Positions 36,483-49,375 of a stretch of DNA of 64,000 nt are shown here, one piece after another (within the stretch, counting starts at the first letter, position 1; each line of letters begins with the position of its first letter). Origin of the DNA: Nemophila menziesii (lineage: Eukaryota; Streptophyta; Magnoliopsida; Boraginales; Hydrophyllaceae); contig JARWIR010000003.1 of assembly GCA_029959085.1 (NCBI GenBank), forward strand, positions 31,883,505 through 31,947,504, written 5' to 3'. The position numbers and the translations under genes are program-made. The notes below the pieces were generated by a model, which had not been told where the DNA came from, searched no databases, and saw only the letters and a list, made by a program, of their open reading frames with translations.

Positions 36483-37600
36483 TTTTTTTTTTTTCGGTTG
36501 TACAAGCCGCTACACTTATTACAAATATCAGCCAATACCAAGTCTTGAGAATGCTGACCCCAATACCAAAGGGTCGACGTGTACTGACGCCGATTGCCTA
36601 GCTTTACGCGCGGCACTGTCAGCCAGACAGTTCAATCTGCGCGGAAGATGCTTGAAACATATAACCCGTGCTCGTCGGCCATCTTAATGATCCGCTTGAT
36701 GAACGAACGGACTTTCCACCATATTGTTGGCAACGACTTAAGTCCTTGAATGAAATCAAGGTTGTCTGAACATATGACGGTCTTGCTACGTGGGTGATCC
36801 AGGCTAAGACGAGTAGCTTCCAGGACCGCAACAGCTTCCCCTTCAGCCGCCGAATCTGTCCAGATAGGTTTAGAGAAGGTAGCTCTTTGACATGTATGGG
36901 AATTTCGCTTAACAATTCCAATTCCACTTTTTCCGTTCGCCGTTTTAAAAGAGGCATCACATGTGTAGATAAAGATGGCATTGTTGAATTCCTCGTCCCG
37001 TTGAGGGTCAGGAACGAGGACTCTTGTTACTGGTGGAGCTGGAGAAGGGGGGGTGTCCCAATTGGCGCCAAAGAGATCCGTCATTCCTGCATTAATCGAA
37101 AAAATAACTTTTTGTGGGTGGATATGTACTCGATCATGTACCATTTTCATTTTTGCTTTCCAAATGTTCCTCAGTGTCAGTTGTAAATAAGCTATTAAAA
37201 TATTTTCTTCCCATATTTTGTTGTCCATCGTGTCACAAATATTGGAGATCCAGTCTCCAATCAAAGTAGGATCATCCTCCGGAATCCGAATCTGTAGTGC
37301 TATTCCTGCCCAGACCTGTTTAGAAAAATTACAAGAGAGTAACATATGTACCACCGTATCAGTCGTGTTTTCACACCATATACAGTTTTTGCTGTCACTA
37401 CAATGACGTCTGAATAAGTTTAACTTGGTAGGAATTATGTTACGGCACGCCTTCCAGTTAAAAGATCGCACTTTGTTAGGACCATTGGATTTCCAAATTC
37501 TATTCCATAGTTTCGGGTTATTAAGTTCAGCTTGTATCGAAGTTTGTGCCCTTCCGACCATTTCGAGTTGTGACATAATTTTATATCTCTATTTATTCAA
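36483..37600 (-). pseudogene. LINE remnant: zf-RVT and RNase H
   Basis: A 314-codon open frame (37576-36632) starts with a reverse-transcriptase zinc-binding region (VRSFNWKACRNIIPTKLNLF; CIWCENTTDTVVHMLLSC), then a linker, then an RNase H-like domain (YTCDASFKTANGKSGIG; AAEGEAVAVLEATRLSL; CSDNLDFIQGL). A frameshift near 36630 separates the last RNase H segment (LNCLADSAARKA). An A-tail follows (T-run on plus, 36482-36494). RT and endonuclease are absent, so it is a 5'-truncated LINE. The ATG and long frame mean an expressed gene cannot be excluded. Confidence 0.75.
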
Positions 37601-37833
37601 AAATTCTTAAACAAGATATTTTAAAGAAAAAAAATTCTTCCAACCAATATTGTGGAGGGTATAACATTATTATTATTACACATCAATCATGTTATAACAC
37701 TTACACATATTTGGAGACACATAAACTAATTATATTATTTACTTAACTAATATAATGACATATGTCTCGTTATTATAATTAAAGGTACGATGTAATTATT
37801 GGACATCCAATATTTGATGAAAGTCTTACCCTA

Positions 37834-38074
37834 ACCAGTTGGGTTAGCTCAACTGGCCAAATCTTTGCTATTTCTTTAGCATTTGAAGGGAGATACATGG
37901 TTTGAATCCCCTCCCTAACGGGTGTAAAGTAAGTGGTACAAAGCTCGAACCCCTCCCTGAACATGGTAACCTAGTTCTGATTTACCTGGGAATATACATG
38001 GGGAGGCGTGTATATCCCCGTGGCATTAGTCGTGGTGCGCACAAGCTAGCCCAGATCACCCACGTACCAAAAAA
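37834..38074 (+). mobile_element. tRNA-derived SINE 2
   Basis: Box A ttagctcaactggcc (near 37844) and box B ggtttgaatcccc (near 37897) form a tRNA-like head. A tRNA-unrelated body and an A-tail follow (38069-38076). The flanks aagtcttacccta (37821-37833) and aagacttatccta (38075-38087) agree at 11 of 13 positions, a good target duplication. Confidence 0.88.
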
Positions 38075-38289
38075 AAGACTTATCCTATAAAAAACTTTGT
38101 TTTCCAGCTATTGAAGTTCTAAAGGTTTTAGTTAAATCTGAAAATGTTATAATAAATGCAAAATTAAACTTAACCAACAAATATAACAATATTCAATAAT
38201 ACTAGTATAGGAAGTAAAAGTTACTAGTATGGGCAAAGATGGTAAAAGTTACACTCCGAAATTAAATATAGGAATATTGAGGTGGGTAG

Positions 38290-41200
38290 GAAAAATAATA
38301 GTATATGAGGGAAGTCTAGGAGTTGGAATAGCTCGGGGTTAGCGGGAAGAGACGGTGCTCGTTTGGGGAGGAGGGGGTCACAAAATATTGGTGGCGTCGG
38401 ATTTTGAGACTAGAAAACAACTCAAATCTATCCCATATGTGGAGAACTTCACGTCGTAAAAGAGATTAGATAGACGTCCTATGGTTGGCACATCCAGAGG
38501 GAATAAAAAAAACTAGGGAAGGGGTGTTGATTGGGAGTGAGGCGAGAATGGAACAAGGTAGTAATGTGGGTCTGGTGATTGGTGGGCCAAGTGATCAGGG
38601 GAGGATGATTGGGGTTAGAGATGCTTCAGGTGCAGATAAGGAGTGAACTGCTGTTACAGATCATTAATGGGAACATTGCTAGTATAGGGTGAATACAACA
38701 GGGGGATCGGGAAGCTTTTTTGCAGGGTCCTGATCATGTTGTAGGGGCGAATTTCGTAGGGACCAAAGCTACAAATAACATTAATAGTACCAGGACGAGG
38801 CCAACGCAGCATTGGCGAGCTAGTGAACAGCCTCTCGAGGTGCGCCTGGTATAGTGTGTGTTGGAGTGGGGTTTGAGAATCTAGTTGTCTTCGATGGTGG
38901 TGGGCTGCGGAAAAACTTATATGATGGCATTAATAGACTGTCGTTCATAGCCGATACGGGCCCATCGGATCCAGGCAAACTTGAGTTGTCCATGGTACCT
39001 GAAACGTAGGTTGGTGAAGTGTATAGGGACGAGCAAATGGAATTAATTTCGGAGGGAGAATTTGATACGGGCCAGGTATCCTTTTAAACCTCTTGTCCTT
39101 ATACTAATTATTTTCTTATGTGTACACAAAGCAGGAGTACAGGTAGTTGGAAAGGTCTTCTCCAACCGCTTAATATACTAGTATGGAATTACCATGGTGC
39201 GGTGGCAGATAATTTTCAAGTAGTGGTTAGGGAAATGATGCACATCCATCAGGTTTTGTTGACGGTTATAGTGGAACTGATAGTCAGTGGTGATAAAGCG
39301 AATGTTATTGATTGAACGTTAGGTAAAGTAAGCTCGGCAAGGGTAGAGGCAAACAATTTCAAGGGTGCATATGGCTGATTTGGGATGACTCTGAGATCGG
39401 GGTTCGGGTTTTATCGGCTGGAAAACAAGTAATAAATATTGAGGTTTCTAAAGTCAATTGCGAATCATGGATTTTTTTGGCCGTTTATACGTGCCCCAAG
39501 GCACCAGATAGGGAACCATAGTGGGACGCCTTTCATCAGGCGTTTAGTAATATCGAGAAGCCGTGGTTGATAGCGGGTGATTTTAAATCAAGTATGTAAG
39601 GAAGTGGATAAGAAGGGTGCAAGGCCAGGTATTACCAAGAGAATGGAAAAGCTTGAAGAGTGGCGACATAGTTGTGACTTGATTGGCTTAGGTTTCGAAG
39701 GCTCGAGGTTTACATGGTGTGATTCGTGGAATACGAGACAAAGAATTCTCAAGATATTAGATATGTCTTATGGAAACACAAACTTTTGTCACTTTTTCCG
39801 CCGGCAAAGGTATCTCATCTAGATTGAAGACATTTGGATCACGCGCCCATACCGATTCAATTAGAGCCGATGGATTAGTCCAGGCATACTAGGAAGTTTC
39901 AATTTGAAGCTGCTTGGTGTCTACATAAATACTTTAAGGATTTTATTCAAGAAAAATGGAAAACAAATGGTTCAGAGTTAGAAGATTCTTTGATGGATAT
40001 AAACGCCAACTTTTGGAGTGGAAGAAAACGGTATTTGGGGATATAAATAAGAAAAAATGAGTGTTGTTAGCAAGGCTTAAGGGGATACAAGTGTCAATAC
40101 AAAGATCACATAATCCTTCTTTATTCAAATAAGGTAAGAATTAAGATAAGAGTATCTTAGCGTTCTTGAGGAGGAGGATATTTTCTGGTTCCAACACTTT
40201 AAAGAGAATTGGATCCACTCGCGTGATCGGAATACAAAGTTTTACCAACTGCCCACAATCAAGAGAATGAGGGTGACTATGATACAACATCTTAAAGATT
40301 TGAATGGTTTATGGGTCGAGGAGGAGGAAGCGTTGGGTCTTTAAGTATAGAATTATTTTGTTGAATTATACTTAGAACGTGTTAAATTTGTGCGTCTGTT
40401 TTAGGGATGGCAACAGATCGGATATCCTCGAAAAATGGCATAACCACATCCACATCCATTAAGAAAAACGACAACCAAATCCGCATCCATTAATTATCAG
40501 ATTTTAGAATTATTTACCAAATCCACGGATGCGGTTTATCCATAGTTAATCCATATACGCAATCGTTAAAAATTGTTTAAATAAAATAAATTATTAAATA
40601 TTTTGTAAAAACTAATATTAGCTATAAAATTATTGGAAAACCATAAAGTGATATTAGGCATATAGTAATAAAATATATAATAATCAATTAGCTAATTTAT
40701 GTATGGAATAATTATATTTGATCGATATTATGTGTAAAATTTGCATATATAGAATATCTTTATATATAGTATATATATTTTAATATTTTAGTTTTTATAT
40801 TTTTATTCGGAATTCAGATTATCCGTCGAATTATTGTTAAAGACCAAATCCTAACGGATAATCCACCAGTTACCTTTTGTGAGAACAAAACCCTCATGGA
40901 TGCACCATCGGTTCCACTAACGGATTTTTTATCAGATCAGATATCCATCGGTTACGGTTAATATTTGAACCATTGCCATTCCTAGTCCGTTTGCGTTGCC
41001 TCGTGGAATCAGCCTAGCAGGAGGTGGAGAAGGATCTCTTGGAGGACGATTTCACGGATGATGAGATTAGGATCCTTGTGTTCTAATCTAATCCAACTAA
41101 GGCTCCAGGATTACATGGAATTTTGGCATGCTTTAATAAAATATATTGGGATAAATTTGGGACAGATGTTTGCAAAATGGTTAGGGACTCGATTCGAACG

Positions 41201-43935
41201 GGGAGGGAATGGGAAATTGATTCATTTGATTCCTAAGGTAACGAATCTGGATGTGGTGGGGCAGCTTCGACCAATTAGCCTAATTAATGTACCAGTCAAG
41301 TTCATTATGAACGCTATGGTAAATCGGATTCGGCCATTGCAAGCGGATAGGATTGGACCGAATCAAAGTAGTTTTCTTTTAGGACTGTCAACGATTGACA
41401 ATGTGGTTTCGGTGCAAGAGATTGATCATCGTATGCAAGAGTTTTTTATCGTAAAAAGGGTATATGGCGATCAATATTGATTTGGCGAAAGCCTATGACA
41501 AGTTGAGTTGGAGATTCATCGAAGACGCCATATCTTTCTTTGGATTTTCAGTATCATGGGTACACCTTATTATATCATCAATGGCCACAAATAAAATGCA
41601 TGTGTTATTAACGGGGAGCATCTTGAGGCTTTCACTCCACATAGGGGAATTCGGCAGGGAGACCCGCTCTCTCCGTACATTTTTGTTTTATGTATGGAAT
41701 GTTTATATGTTCTTGTTCAGGGGCTTTGTGATGGAGGGGAATGGTTTCCCATTCGTCTCCGTCGCCAAGGTATCCTAATCTCTCATATTTTTTTTTGCAG
41801 ATGACCAGTTGTTGTTCGCTGAAGCGGAGAGAGCCCAAGTGAATCTGATAAAGGAAGTCTTGAGGGTGTTTTGTGATGAGGCAAGACAGACAGGGAGCAA
41901 GGAGAAGTCTTTGATCTATTTTTCCAACAATGTGAGCAATGATAGGGCGGTAGAGCTTATGGAGAGAAGTGGATCCACATTGAGTGATTCATTAGAGTTG
42001 TATCTTAGAATGCCAATAAGATCTCAACGCCTACCTCGAGGATTCTTTCGATGGGTAAAATCAAATACTAAAAACTAGCTTCTGAATTGGAAGAGTCAGA
42101 ATTTATCACTGGCAGGGAGAGTTACACTAGCACAATTGGTACTTTCGGCTATTCCTACGTACATAATGCAAACGATGAAATTTCTGGTTCATGTATGTGA
42201 GGAAATAGATAGAATCGTCCGAGATTTCATTTGGGGGTCAACTAGCGAGGGTCGGATAATAAATTGGCTTTTGTGGGAGGTCTTGTGTCGACCCTAAAAG
42301 GATATAGGTTTGGGATTGTAAAGTAAAGGAATTACAATAAGTCACTTTTGGATAAACTAGGTTAGAAGATTTTGCGTAATGATCTGTCCTTGTGGATTAG
42401 TGCATTTAAAAAAAAAGTATTTTAGAAATGGTTTCTTGGAGCGAAGTGTTAAGACGTCGGATTCTAAAATGTGTAAGAATATATTGATAGGTCGGGATGT
42501 TCTGGGTAGAAATGTGATTGAGATAGATAGTGGGAATGAGAAATATTACAAGTGGAACCTTGAGTCTTCGGGTTGCTCTCAGTCAAATCAGCGTATCACA
42601 GTCTATTGCAGGTAGTTATTGAGCCAAATTTTAAATTGGATTTGGTGTGGTCCCTCAAGTGTCCTAAAAAAGTTAAGGTGCTTTTGTGGCAGGCGATTTG
42701 TGATCGGTTACCTACGAGTGGAATTCTTGCTGGTAGAGGGGTCGTGGATATCCGGTGTGTCGAAGATGTGGAGTAGAAACTGAGACGGCCAGGCATTTGT
42801 TCCAAAAATGCAACACATATAGTGTTATGATCAAGGAATATTTAACAGATGGATTTGGGTTGGACGGGGAGCAACGCTAGCGCGGTGATCGTTGTTCATC
42901 TGCTGCAAATATAGCTCCTGTAGCGGGGGAAACTTCCTGGTGGTCGGTTGGTGGACAACGGAGCTGTGAACTCTCCTCAAGCAGCCTAGCACATGGACCT
43001 CATCAACAATATGCAGCAACAACAAAGAGAAATCTCCAAGAAGATGTGATCCACTCCTGCAAGGCCTGGACCGAGGGACTAATGCTGCAATAAATCAGCT
43101 AGAGCAAGTGGAAATCACAGATACAAAGAGTTGGTGGGCTAAAATGCTATCTCATAAAGAATTGATAATGGAATTGAGCAGAGATGCATTATAGCTCGCT
43201 TATTTGGCATATTTGGACGGATAGGAATGTAAGGCTTTTCGAACAATCCGCAAGAAGGAAAACGGTTAAAGAATTAAGCGCTATTATTAAAAATACGGCG
43301 AAAGACTACGTGCGTGCTTGAGGGATCGAGATGGATGGTGGCTTCATTACTTCGGCTAGAAATGTTCTCGTTAGGTGGGGTAAACCGGTAACTGGTATTA
43401 AATTGAATGTGTATGGGTCTTTCGATAGGAATAAATTCTTAATCGTTGTTGGAGGGCTTTTCCGGAATAGCAATGGAGAGTACTTAGAATGTTTTACAAG
43501 GAGATGTGTTGCGTGTACGCCGTTTGAAGCGGAGCTCCTTACATTACATTTTGGAATACACGTGACGGTGAATCGAGGGTATATTTTCCTTACTATCAAA
43601 ACTGACTCGAGTGAGCTACACGCGCTAGTGAAGGGCGATTGTGTTTTCGAGTAGTATAATAGGTGCATGTAAGGATATTTTGGCATCTAATGAGCAGTTT
43701 GAGTTGGTATGGATTTTTCGAGAGACTAATAGGTGTACGGATTGGATGGCTAAATTTGGGGCATCCAGTACGGAGGGGCCAGTTCTGCATAGATATCCAC
43801 CAGATGGGTTGTGGCGCTTATTAGCAAGATATTAGTATGGTTGGGTCAGGCCTAGAGTAGTTTTCATTAGTCAATAAATTGTAAGGAAGTTCGCTTCCTG
43901 TCGTTTGACCTCATTTGTAACAAAAAGAAAAAAAA
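38290..43935 (+). pseudogene. LINE-B, near full length but decayed
   Basis: ORF1-like non-conserved sequence (38290-39060) is followed by endonuclease (ILVWNYHGA near 39177; AGDF near 39567; LDHAP near 39836) and RT (RPISLINVPVKFIMN near 41265; INIDLAKAYDKLSW near 41470; FADDQLLFAEA near 41798). Next come zf-RVT (SLKCPKKVKVLLWQAICDRL near 42653) and RNase H (from about 43330, ending WIFRETNRCTDWMAKFG). Many stops and shifts. A tail of A-rich sequence ends near 43935. A hAT-like element is inserted at 40402. Encodes, when intact, target-primed retrotransposition proteins. Confidence 0.85.
40402..40984. mobile_element. hAT-like non-autonomous element 4, nested in LINE-B
   Basis: Begins TAGGGATGGCAACAG and ends CCATTGCCATTCCTA. 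The flanks GTCTGTTT (40394-40401) and GTCCGTTT (40985-40992) match at 7 of 8. 583 bp, no transposase. Lies between the LINE-B endonuclease and RT regions. Confidence 0.9.
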
Positions 43936-44049
43936 TACTAAATAACAGCGAAAGAAAAAAAATTGTGAAAATTGTTTGAGAAATTTAGGATATAGGAAAA
44001 TGGGAAAAACAAAAGTAAATTAAGAATAATAAATACTATAGAAATACTA

Positions 44050-44815
44050 AATTAATATGAGGCTATTTCACTTCCTTAGCAATATGTTGTGAATCGAGTA
44101 TTTTTGGATATTTTGAGATAATTTGTATCGTGGAGGAATCAGTAACGATTTCAATTTTTTAATTGAATTGGTGTTGCCCGCCATTGATTATATATATAAT
44201 ACTTATTGTATTAATTCTTTACAAATTACAAAATATGAATTGCCTTAATGCTTATACTATAACCCGGGAGAGGGTTTAGGAATTCAATACATTTATAGTC
44301 GTGGTAGGTTGTTTAAATTTTGAAGATATTAACAATCGACATAACTGTAATAGGGTTAGAATATATCGTGCTTGCTAGACCTTAGGACCACTCGGTAGAG
44401 GCTCTAGGATTAGGAAGTAGCTCCCTAGCATATACCCTAAAGAGACTTATGTGGACTAATCATTCCCAGCTAATGCGTTAAATTTAATACACCCTTATCA
44501 GAGTAGTCATTTGCATAATAATTTGGGGAACCACGTAATTTGAGTTATATTTGCCCATAATCGTTAATCCTCATCTTTACTTGTTTTACTTTGAATATTG
44601 CATTTAGTTTTAGCTAAATCCACCATTTTATTTATTTCTTTTATTTCCCACAATATCTCATCCATATTAGATTAAAAATACTTCCATTAGGTTTACATTT
44701 CTCGTGTAGAACAATCTTTATTATTGTTATATTACTTGTAACAATTTATGCACCTGTGAAGAGTAAAATTATTGGGTGTGTAAATCATCTCATGTCCGGG
44801 GCCCAACGGTATCCA
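44050..44815 (+). mobile_element. Degenerate Gypsy-type LTR fragment
   Basis: The leader-like sequence and the end section (tcgtgtagaacaatctttat, ttacttgtaacaatttatgc) resemble the 3' parts of the LTRs at 17000, 29600 and 54400. No internal region adjoins. Boundaries are approximate. Confidence 0.4.
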
Positions 44816-44884
44816 AATCCTTGCAGCTTTCTCTCTTATACCTTAATATTAAATGCCCAATTTCCACTTGATTAAAATCCCATA

Positions 44885-47275
44885 TGATAGAGTAATATTG
44901 ATTGAATGAAGCATACAAGTAAGTAATTGATATAAGATTTACATGGATTTCCAAGACAGGGAAAAACCATGGGAAAAGGAAAGTGTTTCACTATAATGAA
45001 AGAGAGGTTACAAGGATAATTGTATTCTATAAGGCGTGGTGAATAATACACAACATAAGTGTATTTATAGGTAAGTCAAGTAACTATGATTATTAATTTA
45101 ATGGGCCAGGGCTTACAAATAAGAATTGGGTCATAAGTCTAACAATCTCCATCTTGGCAAGATTCAGTAAATGAGGCACAATTATGCCATGTATTTTCTA
45201 TTATAGGTTGTGTTCTGTTGGCAAATTAACCTCCATGTTTAATTTCTTATGATATTTATCACAATTATCACTAGAGGGTAATTAGAAAACTTATCTCTTT
45301 CATCAAAAGTAACATTTATGCTAATTACTATATTTTTTTGTTTCCAGACACCGCAATTTATAACCTTTAACACCATATATATAATAGAGAAAAATACACT
45401 TTCTTGATCAAGGTTCTAATTTACCATTATTGATATGTTCGTATGTTGGACAACCAAAAATATTAAGATCTGAATTTTTTGGAGCAGTTTCACATCAAAC
45501 CTCTTGCGGAGTTTTGTAGTCAATGGCAGTTGATGGAGAAATATTTATAAGATAAGCAGTTGTAGAAGTGGATTTGGCCCAAAACATCTTTGATAAACTA
45601 GAGTTAGAAAGCATGCAACATACCTATTCCATAATTGTTCTATTCAAACGCTCTGCTATGCCAACTTGTTGAGTTGTACCTAGAACGGTTGAGTGTCTAA
45701 TAGTACACTTGGACTGACAGAGAGCATTAAATTCATTAGAGAAAATCTCTAAACCACAAACATTGTGAAGGTGTTCTATTTGCTTTCAAAGTTTGTTTCT
45801 TGCTCATGACCATCCATTCTTTAATGGTTACGATGCATTGTTCTTCTATTTCAAGAAAACCACCCAAACTTTTCTAGAGAAGTCATCGATTATAGTCAAA
45901 ATGTAAGAAGAATCTACCATGGAATACACTTTATAGGGCCCCCAAAGGTCTTCATGAAGACAACGAAGTGTAACTTAGGTGTTGTGAATGTTTTTCTTGC
46001 ACCGAGCTCCCTTAGAGTTTTAAAAAATGCAATGTTCACAAGGTTTTACTTTACCCAGACTCTGTCCATCTAGGATTCCACTTCTATTTAGTGCATCCAT
46101 ACCATGTTTGCTCATATGCTTTAGATGCATATGCCAAATTTTAGTGGTATCTTCTTCGGAAAATGAAGTAGAAACAACAACCGCATCATCGATAATTGGA
46201 ACGGTGCAAAACATACAATTCTACTATCCTTTTTTGTCCTTTAATTACAACACGAATCCTTTGCAAATCCTTAGAAGTACACCTTCTCTAATGTCTAGAC
46301 TACTCAAATAGATGACTTTCTTCTTCAACTCTAGAACATGTCTTACGTTACCAAGTGTTCTTACAAACCCATCAAACATCTTAATTCTGATTATACCAAC
46401 ATCTTAATTCTAACAAAAACAAATTTGGGACGTCAAAAAACCACCGGGTAGGTCAGTCTAGAAAAGTCAATGGTCAAAGGTCAATGGTCAACTGTCAGAC
46501 GACGACGATCAACAATCAGGCGACTGGGCAGTTGTTAATATTATATATATATATATATAATATTAATAAATATTTTTTTAAGAATTCAGTTGCACATGTG
46601 AATGTTTTTTTTCTTTTTTCTTCCTTATGTGAGTGAACACAACAGAAAAAATAAAAAATAAAAACAGATTATAAAATAAAAAACCTTAACCCGCCATAAC
46701 TTCTTCATTACTTAACCAAATTCGATAATTTGGTATCATTTTATTTGTCTTGATGAGTAGAACAAGAATCTCCACCCAATTTCTTCAATATAAGTAAAAT
46801 TTGGGATCAAACACTGAATTTTGATTTCGAAAAATATGTTTACCTTAACTTGAATATCTTGGTCGATTCTTAACTCTTGATGAATAATATGTCGTTTTGA
46901 GCATTTGAACAATTAAAACAACTTTGCTTAAATTCATTTTTGGAAATAATGTCAAAATCTTGAGATATGAGGAGGAATTCAGTAACGTATTTTTAATTTT
47001 TTTTTTAAAAATCAAATTAATAGGGAAAATGAAAATCCGTTTAACGAATATCTTGATAACTCTTAAATCCTCGATTCTTCTGCCAAAAAATATAAAAACT
47101 TGTTGTGTAAGATAAACCTATGCTCTGATACAAATTTGATAGAATAAGATCGGATGGATAAAGCACACAAGTAAGAAATTGACACAAGATTTACTTGAAA
47201 ACCCAAGACGGGAAAAAACAACGGGAAGAGGAGAGAATTTCACTATAATGAAAGAGAGATAACAGGGGTATATTT
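44885..47275 (-). mobile_element. Copia relic lacking reverse transcriptase
   Basis: On minus, a truncated 5' LTR (47137-47275) is followed by a primer site tttgtatcagagc (47116-47128). A GAG-pre-integrase segment follows (KIWHMHLKHMSKHGM; CEHC, 46214-46020), then decayed integrase core and C-terminal pieces (to about 45240). A purine tract (gccaagatggagat) leads into a 260-bp 3' LTR (44885-45144). The two LTRs share tgatag.ataa and ggataaagcacacaag-like words. No RT or RNase H lies between integrase and 3' LTR, so an internal deletion has occurred. Stops throughout. Confidence 0.75.
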
Positions 47276-47371
47276 TTTAATTGCTCGAGTAGGTTTTCAT
47301 TTTCCATTCCAATGTGATACCCATAGTTGGAAAATCGTATGAACATCCCCTCATCCAAATTGAGATGTCTT

Positions 47372-48392
47372 GGATATTCAATATACGTCCTAGAAGGGGG
47401 GTTGAATAGGACTATGGAAATAAATCGCCTAATTTTAGTTCAAGTAAATAAAATTAAAAGTTAATTTAAATCATATTAATTTAGTAAACTAGATGGTCAC
47501 AAACTAGATATTACTAAGAGACAATATAAGTAAACTATTCATGTAAGCATTTTATCAAGAATGTAGAGTGTGGAAACTAAATAGTGTAGGGATAGAAAGA
47601 TACACAACGATATATAGTGGTTCGGTTTCCCCTACATCCACTACCTAAGGATGCCACCTTAAGATTTCAAAGCTTCTTAACTGAGCTTCTGTGTCTCTTT
47701 TTACCGGGGTGAGAACACAATACCCTTACAACCACTTCGGTACCACGAAGCAAACTCTTGTGCTATCGCAACACAAGGAAACCGAGTATACCCCCTATAC
47801 TCAAACTCTCTCAATCTATCTATTACAAAGACTATACTTAAGAGGATAAATACAAAGTGTTTGAGTGGTGGAATAACTTTGCTAAACAATCTCCTAAAGA
47901 GTAGATATAACTTTAAGCATGAAACTCCTCTTGAGTATATTAGAACTATAAAGCTTCTTGGATTAACTCCTTGATTGAGTAGATATAACAAGTTGAATGA
48001 TCAAGCTTGGATTGATACTTTGTTAGCTTGAGACCTCTAATGAATGTATAAGATTGTATAAAATGTGTTGGTGAGAGGTGAATCATTGCATAACATAAAA
48101 TCCCTTTTTATAGGCAACTTTCTGACTCTGGGTGGTATGCCTGTCATCTGGGCGGTATACCGGCCCGGCTTGTCTTCTCGTCAACGGCTAGATTTGATGT
48201 GGCATGTGACCGTTGGGCAACGACTCTCTTCAGCGGTATGCCGGCCCCGTTAATAAATAAACCTTGAAAAATAATGTTAAATTCATGGAGAAAAGGTATT
48301 TAGTTAGGACAAGTGTAATGCATTATTTCGGGGATATTTAAAACACGATTTGGCAAATATTAAAACAAGATTAAAAGGACATTGGGCCAACA
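47372..48392 (-). repeat. 3' LTR of element B
   Basis: Starts TGTTGGCCCAATG on minus at 48392 and ends near 47372. U3 contains dyads (GGGCGGTATACCGGCCC at 48149-48165; gcggtatgccggcc at 48232-48245), an MSA-like site (48207-48217) and TATA box TATAAAAAGGGA (48101-48112). A purine tract, aaaaaagggggagat on minus, abuts it at 48393-48408. Confidence 0.88.
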
Positions 48393-49375
48393 ATCTCCCC
48401 CTTTTTTATGTTTGACAAATTGAAATACACAAGTTTGCCGGAAAATATTTTTTAACAAAATTTTCTTATAAAAATGATTTAAGACAATTTAACCGAGTAA
48501 ATGATCGGTAAATAGAGAACTCCCCCTTTCTCTATGCATAAAATAGTTTTTGAAATATCAAGGGTTTTGAAATATTTTTGTAAACACGTTTTTAATTTCT
48601 TTAAAAACTCTCCCTTACACAAGGCATAAGACAATAGCAAATTTGTGTATCAAACATTTTTAGAAGGTTTACAAAAAAAATGTGATTGAATATCTTTGAT
48701 CTTTCTCCCCCTTGTCAACAACAAAAAGATACAAGGAACACTACAAATGAGTTAAAAATGCAATTTAAGAAAGTTGAAGGACTTAGGTGAATTTTTTCAA
48801 AGTTTGAGGAACCTAAGTAAAATTGTAGGGACCTAAGTGTAATTTTATAAAGTGTATGTACTAAAATCAAAATATTGTTTTAGAGAGGGTACATAGTCCA
48901 ATTTTGAGCACTATAATTTGTTTTTTGAAATTTGAGAGACTAAAGTCCAAATATCTAAAGTGTAGGGATTAAAAAACAATTTTCTCAAGATATGGGGACC
49001 AAAATGCAATTTTTTCAAAATATGGAGATCAAGGTGAAAAATTGCAATATAGGAATTTTAAAAGTACAATTTTGAGACAAAACAACTATTTCTAAGATAA
49101 ATAGTATGCAATTTTCAGAAAAGTAAATATTTAAGATAAAAGAGGGCAATAATCCAACTAAGGAGGATCAAATTGCAAAGTCACCTATTAGAGACAAAAC
49201 GAGATTAGTGACGAGCAATAGCATAACTCACGGGAATAGAAAAATAACTATCCAATAATAAAAAATAATAGCTCAGGAACTAAACAACATAATAAAGTTT
49301 TAAACAAAGTAACTGAAAGCTAATAAATCATCCAAAAACCGAGTTTTTAACAATTTCGTCCAAACTAAACCACAA
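48393..49375 (-). other. 3' non-coding region of element B
   Basis: No ORF. 48750-49080 is a degenerate tandem, on minus, of a ~36-40-bp unit like gcattttggtcccc followed by aaattg. The same unit occurs before the 3' LTR of the element at 57559. Confidence 0.7.

Noticed and set aside
36794..37186. 130-codon plus frame
   Set aside because: Antisense shadow of the RNase H/zf-RVT frame.
46530..46575. TA-rich palindrome as an origin or regulatory site
   Set aside because: Simple (TA)n repeat, expected in AT-rich plant DNA.
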